Source: Actinomycetes bacterium (GTDB lineage: Bacteria; Actinomycetota; Actinomycetes; Actinomycetales; Dermatophilaceae). Taken from it: 64,000 nt of DNA. The notes under the pieces were generated by a model. The model searched no databases. It was not told where the DNA came from and was given only the letters and a program-made list of their open reading frames with translations. The stretch is taken from the NCBI GenBank assembly GCA_029778715.1, contig JAKOPT010000043.1, positions 62,001-126,000 of the forward strand, in the 5' to 3' direction. Of this stretch, positions 1 to 11,113 are shown piece by piece. Each line of letters starts with the position of its first letter. The first letter of the stretch is position 1. The position numbers and the translations under genes were made by a program.

Positions 1-2652
<2,652 letters not shown>

Positions 2653-2780
2653 GGGGCCAAAACTCCTCGACAGACGACGGGGTCGGCGAGGTGAGGCACC
2701 CGGCCGGGACCTACCAAGCCTAGTCGCGTCAACGGCATACCCCGATATTCGGTTCCCTGAGCGGTTGGTGACCTGATTGG

Positions 2781-4022
2781 GTGAGGGTTATGACTGGTAT
2801 GCCGTTCCCGGCCTGTGTGCCCGCCCTCACCGACGCCGTGGTCCGGTTGCGGGCGCACCGGGCGGGCGATGTGGACCGGATCACCGAGCAGTCCAACGAC
2901 CCGGAGTCGGTGCGGTGGACGACGGTGCCGCAGCCGTATGCCGCCGAGCAGGCCAGGGAGTTTCTCGCCCTTATCGAGACGTCCTGGGGTGAGGCCGAGG
3001 GGCATCGGTACTGGGCGGTCTGCGCGGCCGACGACCCCGCCGAGACGTACCTGGGGACGATCGACCTGCGGCCCCGGGGTGCCGGGATGGCGACGGTCGG
3101 CTTCGGGTTGCACCCCGCCGGGCGCGGCCGGCACCTGATGGCGGCCGCGCTGCGCCAGCTGTGCCGGTGGTGGTTCGCCCAGGGTGGGGTGCGGGTGCAC
3201 TGGACGGCGAACCGGGGCAACTTCGCCTCGTGGCGGGTGGCCTGGGCGTGCGGGTTCACCCGGCACGGCACGACTCCTGGGCAGCTGCCCCAGCGCGGGG
3301 AACTCTTGGACGCCTGGACCGCGAGCCTGGCGGCCGGGGAACCCATGCGACCCGCTGCGCCATGGTCCGAGCCGCCGGTGCTGGGCAGGGGAGCCGGCGA
3401 CGGCGCGGGAGGCAACGAGACTGCGGGCCGCAGCGAGAACTCGGGCAGCAGCGGGAGTTGCAGTGACGGCGTCGCGAGCGCCGGCAGGAAGCGCGTGCCC
3501 GGCGCGACAATCGTCCTGCGACCCTGGCGCGACGACGACGCGGCAGTTGCACAACGGCATACCCATCCCCCGCACTATCTGCCGGCGCGCGCGGTGCCGA
3601 CCCCGGAGACGTTCACCGAGTGGCTGCTGCGCGCGCGGGAGCGCATGGCGCAGGGGCGCAGCCTCAACTGGTGCATCGCCGACGCCCGGACCGACGACCC
3701 GCTCGGGGAGGTGCTGGTCTTCGTCCACGAGGAGCATCTCGGGGCGGTCGACACCGCCGAACTCGGCTATTGGCTGCGCCCTGACGCGCGGGGTCGTGGG
3801 TTGGCCGAGGCCGCGGCCCGGCTGGCTGTCGACCATGCCCTGGCGGCGGTCGCCGACGGCGGGCTGGGGCTGCGCCGCCTGGTCGCGGTGACGGCCGCGG
3901 ACAACACGGCGAGCAACACGGTCTTGGAGCGCTGCGGGTTCACCCGGTGGGGGCATGAGGCGGCGGCCACGGCCCCCGACGGCTCGGTGGGCCCGGCCGA
4001 CTACTGGGAGCGCGTGCCCTGA
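2781..4022 (+). CDS. Tandem double-domain GNAT acetyltransferase
   Basis: Two GNAT N-acetyltransferase domains are fused in one 413-residue protein. Domain 1 covers about residues 15-190, with a degenerate acetyl-CoA loop ([12 protein letters not shown]). A Ser/Gly/Ala-rich linker spans about 195-240. Domain 2 covers about 245-410, with a better acetyl-CoA loop ([15 protein letters not shown]) and the usual [17 protein letters not shown] end. The family transfers acetyl from acetyl-CoA to amines or protein N-termini; the substrate cannot be inferred. GTG at 2781, ATG at 2790 and ATG at 2799 are all possible starts, none with a clear ribosome site, and the last lies inside an octamer. It is divergent from secA and convergent with the DUF2079 gene. 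Confidence 0.85.
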   Translation: MRVMTGMPFPACVPALTDAVVRLRAHRAGDVDRITEQSNDPESVRWTTVPQPYAAEQAREFLALIETSWGEAEGHRYWAVCAADDPAETYLGTIDLRPRGAGMATVGFGLHPAGRGRHLMAAALRQLCRWWFAQGGVRVHWTANRGNFASWRVAWACGFTRHGTTPGQLPQRGELLDAWTASLAAGEPMRPAAPWSEPPVLGRGAGDGAGGNETAGRSENSGSSGSCSDGVASAGRKRVPGATIVLRPWRDDDAAVAQRHTHPPHYLPARAVPTPETFTEWLLRARERMAQGRSLNWCIADARTDDPLGEVLVFVHEEHLGAVDTAELGYWLRPDARGRGLAEAAARLAVDHALAAVADGGLGLRRLVAVTAADNTASNTVLERCGFTRWGHEAAATAPDGSVGPADYWERVP

Positions 4023-4027
4023 TCACT

Positions 4028-4116
4028 CTTTTCCCGCCTGAACCGTCCAGGGTCCACTTCGCACCCCGACTGTCGGGGTGCGAAGTAGACGTTAGGTGGT
4101 TCAGGCGGGAAAGGGG
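4028..4116. repeat. Dispersed inverted-repeat element, copy 1 (hairpin between convergent genes)
   Basis: About 88 bp between two convergent genes. The outer arms TTTCCCGCCTGAACC and GGTTCAGGCGGGAAA pair. The inner arms CTTCGCACCCCGAC and GTCGGGGTGCGAAG (about 4057-4085) pair perfectly with almost no loop. The core GGGGTGCGAAGT plus the tail TTCAGGCGGGAAAGGGG recurs at 44119, 44419 (inverted) and 59078. It could act as a bidirectional terminator. Confidence 0.85.
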
Positions 4117-4172
4117 AGACGGGTCCACCGCGGAAAATGCGCGGCCGAGGCAGGCCGCGCCCCCCACCCGGG

Positions 4173-5675
4173 TCACGGCATGCGCTGGGCCAATCGGTAG
4201 CCGCCCACATCGGCGATGTCGACATAGTGCACCCCCGGATGCTGGCCCTCGGCATACGCAGCGGCCGAGCCCGGGTCGCTCCCCCAGCCGGCGGCCCGGT
4301 CGAGAAGGAGGACGTCGGGCACCGGGTTGCCGGGCACCCCCACATAGGTCACGGTCGTGCGGTCGACGAGGTAGTTGAGCAGCCCGGTGTCGGTCTCCAC
4401 GACTACCCCGTCGGGGATGAGCGCCAAGACCTGCGCGGCGGCCTCCGCCCGCGGCGAGGGGGCCCAGAACTGCGGCGTGGCCCAGGCCGCCAACGCCGTC
4501 TGCGGCAGGAAACCCACGGCCACGACGAGCGCCACGGCCGGGGCCAATCGCGCCAGCCATGAGCCCCCGGCGGTGAGCCGCCCCCAGCGTGACCCGGCCC
4601 GGATGCCGCGCAGTCGGTGCACGCCGTCGATCAGGGCTGCGGTCATCACCGGCATGAGGACCAGGTCATAGTGGAAAATGAAACTCCAGTACGACGAGTG
4701 CCCGGACCAGAACCGCCACAACAGGGTTGGCACGGCCGCGAGGACCAGCGGCGAACGCACCGCCACCACCCCGCCGGCACCCAGCAGCAAAGCCAACGTC
4801 AACCGTTTCTCCGGGGCATCGACCAGCCCGGTGACGACCCGCCACGGCTGGCTCCGCAGCGCCTCGACATCGAGCAACCCGCCATAGGCCCAGCCACGCG
4901 TGTTGGCCCACGGAATGAGGACCCAGAGCACGAGAACGAACGCGCCGATGCCCCCGGCACCAAGGGCCACGGCATACCGGCGCGGGGCCCGCATCACCCA
5001 CAAGACCACACCGAGCGCCGCCACCGTCAGCCCCAAATCCTCCTTGACGAGCACCAGGGGCAGCGCCCACGCCACGCACGCCCCCCACTGACGCCGCCGC
5101 GCGTGCACCAAAGCCAGGGCGAGCAGCGGCACCGCGAGCGCGACCTCGTGGAACTGGAAGGCCACCGCCTGAATCACCCCGAAACTCAGGAGGTATGCCG
5201 CGCCGACCACCGCGCCGTTGACCCGCCCCAGCGCGCGCACCGCGTCGCCGGTGAGCACCGCAGCCGACCAGGCTAGCAACGCCGCTTGCGCGACGAGCAG
5301 CGCAAAGGCGCTCGGCCACACCCGGTAGAGCGGCGCGAGCACGACGAGCAACGGGCTGAAATGGTCACCGAGAAGGAGGTACCCCGGGCCCTTGATCGGT
5401 ACGACCGGGGGCTGGAGGTGCGCATACGCCTTGACCGCCTGCGTGAAGATCCCCAAGTCCCACGACGGGGTCCACAGCGTCTGCCACTGGCGCACCCCGT
5501 GGATCGTCCAGATCGTGAATCCGATCACCGCGACGACCCCGGCAATGAGCCGCCGCGCCCCCGCACTCGGCCCCGGCACGCTCGTCACACCTGGCACGCT
5601 CGTCGCACCGGGGGCCGACGGTTCCCCCGCCCCCGAGGCCAGGTCCTGGGCGGCGCCCTCGTTGTCGACGCTCAC
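4173..5675 (-). CDS. DUF2079 multispanning membrane protein
   Basis: A 500-residue polytopic membrane protein of the DUF2079 family. A short Pro/Ala-rich cytoplasmic start is followed by about ten hydrophobic segments and a C-terminal soluble part from about residue 410. The family signature appears as WDLGIFTQAVKAYAHL and GDHFSPLLVVLAPLYR (about residues 55-100), followed by FHEVALAVPLLAL. DUF2079 proteins resemble the GT-C fold glycosyltransferases, but no function is established. The start chosen is GTG 5675, whose GTGA overlaps the stop of the upstream glycosylase gene, so the two are translationally coupled. The frame stays open far upstream, but that part is shadow. One octamer overlaps the start. 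Confidence 0.85.
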   Translation of the reverse strand: MSVDNEGAAQDLASGAGEPSAPGATSVPGVTSVPGPSAGARRLIAGVVAVIGFTIWTIHGVRQWQTLWTPSWDLGIFTQAVKAYAHLQPPVVPIKGPGYLLLGDHFSPLLVVLAPLYRVWPSAFALLVAQAALLAWSAAVLTGDAVRALGRVNGAVVGAAYLLSFGVIQAVAFQFHEVALAVPLLALALVHARRRQWGACVAWALPLVLVKEDLGLTVAALGVVLWVMRAPRRYAVALGAGGIGAFVLVLWVLIPWANTRGWAYGGLLDVEALRSQPWRVVTGLVDAPEKRLTLALLLGAGGVVAVRSPLVLAAVPTLLWRFWSGHSSYWSFIFHYDLVLMPVMTAALIDGVHRLRGIRAGSRWGRLTAGGSWLARLAPAVALVVAVGFLPQTALAAWATPQFWAPSPRAEAAAQVLALIPDGVVVETDTGLLNYLVDRTTVTYVGVPGNPVPDVLLLDRAAGWGSDPGSAAAYAEGQHPGVHYVDIADVGGYRLAQRMP

Positions 5676-6847
5676 GGCATACCGTCCACGGCACCCAACG
5701 CCAGCCAGCCGGCGAGCAGGTCGAGTTCGGCGGCCAACTCGTCGCGATCGGCGCGGCCACCGCGACCGGATTCCCAGGTCACCTGCTGGACCCGGAGCGC
5801 TCCCGCGGCCCGATCCGACTTCAGGTCGACCCGGCCCACGAGTTCGTCGCCGAGGAGGAACGGCAGCACGTAATACCCGTGAACCCGCTGTGTCGCCGGC
5901 ACATAGATCTCCAACCGGTAGTCGAAACCGAAGAGCCCCCGCACCCGATCCCGGGTCCACACGAGCGAGTCGAAGGGGCTGAGGAGCGCGCGGGCGTGCA
6001 GCCGCCGGGGCCGGCGCGCCTCTCGATGGAGGTATGCCGCCCGCCCCCACCCCGCGACCCGCACCTCCCGGAGCACCCCCCGCTTGAGCAGCGTGTCGAG
6101 GGCCGGACGGGCCTGCTCGGGACGCAGCCGGGCGTAGTCACGCAGGCACGACTCGGTGCCGATGCCGTGAGCGCGGGCACCTGCCTCCATGAGGGCAAGG
6201 AACGACTCCTCCGGCGCTAGCCGCAGGTCGACCAGGGCGCGGTCGGCGGGGGCGAACACTCGGGCCGGCACGGCATACCGGCGTTCGAATTGGCGCGTGC
6301 GCCCCGCGGAGGTGAGCTCACCGGCCCAGAAGAGGTGCTCGAGCGCGTTCTTGACGAGCGACCAGTTCCACCCCCACTCGGTCCGCTCCCGAGGGTGGTC
6401 CGCGGCGAGGGCTGCCTCGACCTCGCGGCTGGTGAGGGGACCACGGGCCGCCACCTCGGCATGGACGGCCGCCACGACCTGGGGATGGTCGCGGGCGACA
6501 CGCTGCATCCCGCCCCACGACCGGTCGTGCGCCCGATCCATCCGAAACCGGAAATGCGGCCACAACCGCGGCGCGATGAGGCTCGCCTCGTGCGCCCAGT
6601 ACTCGATGACCCGGCGCGGTGCGTGGTCCCGCAGCCGGTCGAGCAGGGCCATGTCGTAGGGCCCCAGGCGTGCGACGAAGGGGAGGTAGTGGCTGCGGAC
6701 GAGGACGTTGACACTGTCGATCTGGATGATGCCCAGGGTGTCGACAACCCGCCTCAGGTCGCGCACGGTGACCGACCCGGACGCGGGACGGGGACGCCCG
6801 AACCCCTGCGCGGCCAGCGCGATCCGTCGCGCCGCTGCCGCACTCAC
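5672..6847 (-). CDS. YcaQ/AlkX-type winged-helix DNA glycosylase (HTH_42)
   Basis: A member of the HTH_42 (DUF1006) family, which includes E. coli YcaQ and Streptomyces AlkZ; these unhook DNA interstrand crosslinks and bulky N-alkyl adducts. The family opening ARRIALAAQGF and the catalytic region IIQIDSVNVLVRSHYL are clear. The latter carries a Q-x-D triad, the YcaQ-like type, rather than the Q-x-Q of AlkZ. YWAHEASLI, the winged-helix region and RVDLKSDR near the C-terminus also fit. Start GTG 6847 gives 391 residues, matching the family; ATG 6877 overlapping the response-regulator stop is an alternative. It sits between an orphan response regulator and the DUF2079 gene, possibly in one operon. 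Confidence 0.88.
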   Translation of the reverse strand: MSAAAARRIALAAQGFGRPRPASGSVTVRDLRRVVDTLGIIQIDSVNVLVRSHYLPFVARLGPYDMALLDRLRDHAPRRVIEYWAHEASLIAPRLWPHFRFRMDRAHDRSWGGMQRVARDHPQVVAAVHAEVAARGPLTSREVEAALAADHPRERTEWGWNWSLVKNALEHLFWAGELTSAGRTRQFERRYAVPARVFAPADRALVDLRLAPEESFLALMEAGARAHGIGTESCLRDYARLRPEQARPALDTLLKRGVLREVRVAGWGRAAYLHREARRPRRLHARALLSPFDSLVWTRDRVRGLFGFDYRLEIYVPATQRVHGYYVLPFLLGDELVGRVDLKSDRAAGALRVQQVTWESGRGGRADRDELAAELDLLAGWLALGAVDGMP

Positions 6848-6863
6848 ATGCTCGACCCGGCGC

Positions 6864-7544
6864 TCAGTCGTCGGCATCGAGCAGGTTGCTGCGCATGGCA
6901 TACATGGCGGCTTCGACCCGGCTGTGCAACTGGAGTTTCTCCAAGATGTTGCGCACATGGTTTTTCACGGTGTTCTCGGAAATGAACAACTCCTTGGCGA
7001 TCTCCTTGTTGGCCGCGCCGCGAGCCACGAGCCGGAGCACCTCGAGTTCACGCTCGGTCAGGCGCGGCCCGGTGGGTTGCGCCGCCGCCCGGCGCGAGAG
7101 CCGGCCGAACTCGGCGATGAGTTGTGCGGCCAACCGGGGCGGAATCATCGAATGGCCGGCCTGCACCGCCCGCACGGACTCGGCGACCCCTTCGGCGGGC
7201 TCGTCCTTGAGCAGATAGCCACTGGCGCCGGCGCGCAGGGCTTCGAACAAGTCGGACTCCTCGTCCGAGACGGTGAGCATGAGGATTTTCGCCGACGGGA
7301 CCGCGGCCTTGATCTGGCTGCAGGCCGCGATCCCGTCGAGCACCGGCATGCGCACGTCCATGAGGACCACATCGGGCACCATCGAGATCGCCAAATCGAC
7401 GACCTCCACCCCGTTCGCGGCCTCACCGACGATCTCGATGTCATCCTCGAGGCCGATGACCGCACGCATCCCCCGGCGGTAGAGGTCGTGGTCGTCGGCG
7501 ACCAGCACCCGGAGGCGTTCTGCCGTTCCAGGAGCACTCGACAT
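6864..7544 (-). CDS. NarL/FixJ-family response regulator (orphan)
   Basis: A 226-residue response regulator. The receiver domain has the acidic pair ADDH and phospho-acceptor Asp63 in VVLMDVRMP. The C-terminal LuxR-type HTH is [22 protein letters not shown] followed by [15 protein letters not shown]. No histidine kinase lies nearby, so its partner must be elsewhere. Start ATG 7544 is preferred because the receiver fold begins a few residues later; ATG 7565 is in frame. The same regulator-next-to-hpf arrangement occurs in other Micrococcales, from memory. It carries no octamer, in the longest octamer-free stretch of the window (6279-8918). Confidence 0.9.
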   Translation of the reverse strand: MSSAPGTAERLRVLVADDHDLYRRGMRAVIGLEDDIEIVGEAANGVEVVDLAISMVPDVVLMDVRMPVLDGIAACSQIKAAVPSAKILMLTVSDEESDLFEALRAGASGYLLKDEPAEGVAESVRAVQAGHSMIPPRLAAQLIAEFGRLSRRAAAQPTGPRLTERELEVLRLVARGAANKEIAKELFISENTVKNHVRNILEKLQLHSRVEAAMYAMRSNLLDADD

Positions 7545-7612
7545 CGCACTCGTCACATTCGTCATGCTGTCACGCTGAAGTCACGATTCGGCCTCACCCT
7601 CACCGAACACTC

Positions 7613-8263
7613 CTAGGAAGGAACCGGCGCCGGCTCCAGGTTGAGGTGAATCACCCCGTAGGACCAGCCGCGACGCCGATAGACGACACTCGCATTGCCG
7701 GTCTCGCTGTCCTGGAACAGATAGAAGTCGTGACCAACCAGTTCCATCTCACGCAACGCCTCGGCGAGGGTCATCGGGCGGGAGCGGTGCACCTTCTCGC
7801 GCACCTCGATGGGGCTGTCGGCGAACCCGTCGGTGCTCGCGGCCGCACCGCCCGCGTCCTGGTCGCCCGCCTCGACGGCCACAGCCGGTGCTGGTGTTTC
7901 CGGCGGGGCCCACGCGCGGGCGGTCGCGCTCGCGAGCGACTCCGGGGTCCGCCGCCCGCGCCGCACCTGGCGGCGGTCGTTCTGCCGGCGCAGCCGCTCC
8001 ATCAACTTGTCGAGGGCCATGTCGAGCGCGGCATATTTGTCGTCGTGGCAGGCCTCGGCCCGGACCACCGGACCCTTGTCGTGACAGGTGATCTCGACCC
8101 GTTCACAGGCCTTGCTTTGCCGCCGGTTGGGCTCGTGACTGACCATCACGTCGATCCGTCGCGTGCGCGGGGCCAACTGGGTCACCTTGGCGAGCTTGCC
8201 GGCGATGTGTTCACGAAAGCGATCGGAGACGCTCACATGACGGCCAGTGACGACAATATCCAC
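7613..8263 (-). CDS. hpf: Long-form ribosome hibernation promoting factor HPF
   Basis: A 216-residue long HPF, which dimerises 70S ribosomes into inactive 100S particles under stress. The N-terminal S30AE domain (about 1-105) starts MDIVVTGRHVSVSDRFREHI and ends in a basic helix rich in RRQNDRRQVRRGRR. A variable Ala/Pro linker leads to the C-terminal dimerisation domain (about 155-216) with VREKVHRSRPMTLAEAL and GHDFYLFQD. The start is GTG 8263, preceded by a strong AGGAGG seven bases upstream. A 103-bp gap with small hairpins separates it from the upstream comF-like gene. Confidence 0.95.
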   Translation of the reverse strand: MDIVVTGRHVSVSDRFREHIAGKLAKVTQLAPRTRRIDVMVSHEPNRRQSKACERVEITCHDKGPVVRAEACHDDKYAALDMALDKLMERLRRQNDRRQVRRGRRTPESLASATARAWAPPETPAPAVAVEAGDQDAGGAAASTDGFADSPIEVREKVHRSRPMTLAEALREMELVGHDFYLFQDSETGNASVVYRRRGWSYGVIHLNLEPAPVPS

Positions 8264-8366
8264 GGGGAATCCTCCTGTGCGAGAACGAGATCGGTGGTGG
8301 TCGGGCACGCCGAGCCCGTCAACGTCGGCGGTACCACCTCCTGGGGAGGACGTCCATACAAGGACG

Positions 8367-9143
8367 TTAGTCCGGTTTCGGTGGAGCCACAACCGTCGAT
8401 TCACCAGTCACCACGGCGGCGGGCCTCGTCGCGAAGGCGCGCCGCGGCGTGGCGGCGATGACGGCGGCCCGCACCGACACCCCGGCCGCACCCAACGCCC
8501 GAGCCCCTTCGACCAGGGTGGCACCAGTCGTCACGATGTCATCGACGAGGACCACGCGGTGCCCGCCCAGCAGGTCGACGGCACCCGGTGCCAGGGCCAT
8601 CGCCCCGGCAAGGTTGACCCGGCGCGCCTCGGCATCGAGACCGGACTGATCGCGGGTGGCCCGCACCGGGCGCAGCACCCGGATCACGCGCACCGGCCCC
8701 GGGAGCAGTTCGGCCGCACCGACGACCAGCGACTCCAGAGGCCGGTCGCCTCGACGCCGTCGGCTTCGCCCCGAGGCGGGCACCGGCACGAGGAGCACCG
8801 ATGGCCGTGGACCATCCGGCCGCGCCTCGGGCAACCGCGGCGCTTCCATCGCGGCCCGGATCGCCGCCGCCAACAGCGGCGCCAGGACGCCCGCGAGGTC
8901 GCGACGGTCGGCATCCTTGTATGCCGTGAGCAGCACCCGCAGCACCCCGTCGAGGCCCGCTGCGGCCCAGCACGGCGGCATCTGGGCCGGGCACGGCGAG
9001 GGGCGCACGAGGCGTGGGCCGGCGGCATACCGGCCGTGCGCCAAGGCCACCCGGCACCGCCGGCACAGTGTCTCGGCCCGCACCCCGCACGCGGCGCACC
9101 GACCGGGCACGATCAAGCGTTGCAACGACCCGACCAGTTCCAT
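8367..9143 (-). CDS. ComF-like amidophosphoribosyltransferase
   Basis: A 258-residue ComF family protein. The N-terminal part carries a zinc-ribbon pattern (CAACG and CRRC at about residues 16-30). The C-terminal half is a type I phosphoribosyltransferase domain with the PRPP loop VVLVDDIVTTGATL near residue 205. LVPVPASGRSRRRRGDRPLESL is the usual ComF basic segment. In Bacillus and Haemophilus, ComF acts in DNA uptake by competence; in actinobacteria the role is unproven. Start ATG 9143 lacks a clear Shine-Dalgarno. It lies just downstream of lpqB. Its presence is of interest given the uptake-signal-like octamer in this window, but ComF alone does not show competence. Confidence 0.87.
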   Translation of the reverse strand: MELVGSLQRLIVPGRCAACGVRAETLCRRCRVALAHGRYAAGPRLVRPSPCPAQMPPCWAAAGLDGVLRVLLTAYKDADRRDLAGVLAPLLAAAIRAAMEAPRLPEARPDGPRPSVLLVPVPASGRSRRRRGDRPLESLVVGAAELLPGPVRVIRVLRPVRATRDQSGLDAEARRVNLAGAMALAPGAVDLLGGHRVVLVDDIVTTGATLVEGARALGAAGVSVRAAVIAATPRRAFATRPAAVVTGESTVVAPPKPD

Positions 9144-9250
9144 GGGGTCAGCGTGCGACCCGCTGGCTGGGCCCGCCAGCGACCGACGGCAGTTGGGGAC
9201 GACACACCCCGCGCGCGCGCGCCTGTGGACAGCGGCGGCAGACCCCGGCG

Positions 9251-11113
9251 CTAGCGACCGGGAACGAGCAATTCGTCGCCGGTGCCCGCGGCGACCCACA
9301 GGGGACCGGAGCGCATGAGCACCTTGTTGTCCGCTGTGCGCACGAGCAGTTGTCGCTCGCCACTGGGGGTCGTGAGATCGGCGCCGGTGGGGACGTCGGG
9401 CAGTTCTCGGGTGGTGCCGTCCAAGGAGAAGAGCACCGGTCGCATGTCCCGGCCCGGGCTCGATACCAAGGTGGCGACACTGGTGAGGTCGAGCCACACC
9501 ACGGCGGTGAAGGATGACCCGGCCGGGGCCACCGACCCGAGGGCGACCGGGTCGGCAAGCCGCTGCGGGATGCCGTTGCTCGACCGCACGACGCCCGTGA
9601 CGTCGAGCCGGGTGACGCCCTGACCGTCGGCGCTGACGATCGCCACCCGCTCACCATCGGGGCTGACTCGCACCCACCGCACACTGCGCCCGCTCAACCA
9701 GGGCGCCGCCACCGGCCGTGCCGTCGGCGTGGCCTCGGCAGCCGACAGGACATACACGGCCGCCCCGCTGCCGGGGGCCGGGGACGACGTCGCGGACGAG
9801 GCCGGCCCGCCGGCCCCCACCCACAGATAGCCCAGTGCGTCGAACGTGGGATTGCTCAAATTGGCCGCAAACGACGGCACCTCGGTGCGGGTCGTGCCCC
9901 GCCACCAGGACAGCACCGAACGGCCGGCGGAGACCGCGGCCACCTCGCTCCCCGTGGCGGACACGGCCAGCCCCACCCACTCGGTGCCGATCGCGGGCAG
10001 GTCGTCGCGTGGCCGGATCGCCTTGGGATCTTGACCGTTGTCCGGCGCCACGGGGTCGAGGACTCGGAGCCGGCCGCTCTGACGCACCAAGGCGTTCGCC
10101 GAGGGCAGCGTCGCGGACGGGCTGAAACCCACCTGGGCCGGGTCACTGATGGGGGCGCGAGCACCCGGCGGTTCGATCGTCGCCCCGTCGACCTGCAGCG
10201 ACACCGAGAGCACTGTCGGGTCCTGGGTGAGCGTCGCCACGAACTGGGCCCAGAGGTTCTGCCGGAGGGTCTGCTCCGCTGGCGGCCGCTGGCTCAGTTC
10301 CACGGTCGCGACCCCGCTTTGCACCGAAACCGCCTCAGCGGACAGCCGGGTGCCGCTGACCACGGCGGTCGTCGCCACCCCGGCCAGGTCGGCGGGAACC
10401 GGTGCCAACTGGGCGCGGGCCAGCCGGGAGGTGACGTGGTCGAGGGGGAACCAGCGCAGCACCGGGACGAGGGTGCGACGGTCCACGGCGACGTAGTGGA
10501 CGGCATACGGCTGGAAGAGGCGGCGCACGTCGGCGGCCGTCACCCAGCGCCCGAAGCCGGTGGGGAGCGCGGTGATGCGGTTCTCACCGTTGACCTGCCC
10601 GACGGTGACCGTCACCGAGGCGCGCGACCCGGCGGCCGCAAGCACATAGTGCCCGTCGGCGGTGATCGTCGCGACCAAAGGGGCCGAGAGCACGGCCGAC
10701 CCATCCGCGGCCGTGTCGATGGTGAGGTCGCTTTCGCCGGAGACGATGACAACGTCCCCGTCGGGCGACCAATCCTTGGCGGCATTCTTGCCGAGGAAGG
10801 CCCGGGCCGTGTCGTAGTCGCCGTCACTGGCCGCGCCGGCCCGAACGAACCCGCGCACGATCTGTTCGGGTCCGGCACCGGCCGCCGGCCCCGGGTAGGA
10901 CACCCGGACCCTCGAGATGTCCTCCCCGCCCACGTCAAGGCCGGAGTGAATCGTGCCGTCACCGCCGATGCCGGCGCAGCCGGTGGCCCAGAGCGCGGCA
11001 ATGAGCACCAGCAGCGTCGCCACGAGTAGGCCGCCACGCCGTCGTGGCGGGTGGGTCGAGCCGGTATGCCGGGCCGGCCCCCTGGCGGCCTCGGCACCCG
11101 GTGGGCGGCTCAT
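9251..11113 (-). CDS. lpqB: Lipoprotein LpqB (MtrAB accessory, GerMN and beta-propeller)
   Basis: A 620-residue lipoprotein. A Pro/Arg-rich cytoplasmic start is followed by a hydrophobic segment and a lipobox ending ATGC (about residue 46), so it is anchored on the outer face of the membrane. A GerMN domain spans roughly 190-330, and the C-terminal half is a beta-propeller with WVRVSPDGERVAIVSADG-type blades. In mycobacteria LpqB interacts with the MtrB sensor domain and tunes MtrA. Its ATG (11113) overlaps the mtrB stop as ATGA, so mtrA-mtrB-lpqB is one operon. ATG 11113 is preferred over upstream in-frame starts for that reason. Confidence 0.95.
   Translation of the reverse strand: MSRPPGAEAARGPARHTGSTHPPRRRGGLLVATLLVLIAALWATGCAGIGGDGTIHSGLDVGGEDISRVRVSYPGPAAGAGPEQIVRGFVRAGAASDGDYDTARAFLGKNAAKDWSPDGDVVIVSGESDLTIDTAADGSAVLSAPLVATITADGHYVLAAAGSRASVTVTVGQVNGENRITALPTGFGRWVTAADVRRLFQPYAVHYVAVDRRTLVPVLRWFPLDHVTSRLARAQLAPVPADLAGVATTAVVSGTRLSAEAVSVQSGVATVELSQRPPAEQTLRQNLWAQFVATLTQDPTVLSVSLQVDGATIEPPGARAPISDPAQVGFSPSATLPSANALVRQSGRLRVLDPVAPDNGQDPKAIRPRDDLPAIGTEWVGLAVSATGSEVAAVSAGRSVLSWWRGTTRTEVPSFAANLSNPTFDALGYLWVGAGGPASSATSSPAPGSGAAVYVLSAAEATPTARPVAAPWLSGRSVRWVRVSPDGERVAIVSADGQGVTRLDVTGVVRSSNGIPQRLADPVALGSVAPAGSSFTAVVWLDLTSVATLVSSPGRDMRPVLFSLDGTTRELPDVPTGADLTTPSGERQLLVRTADNKVLMRSGPLWVAAGTGDELLVPGR

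Noticed and set aside
4173-6050. Single 625-residue protein starting at 6050
   Set aside because: The first 125 codons are the shadow of the YcaQ-type gene; the DUF2079 sequence begins after GTG 5675, which overlaps the upstream stop.
8264-8366. Strong terminator between the comF-like gene and hpf
   Set aside because: Only a 6-bp stem (ACGTCC/GGACGT) is visible; too weak to annotate.
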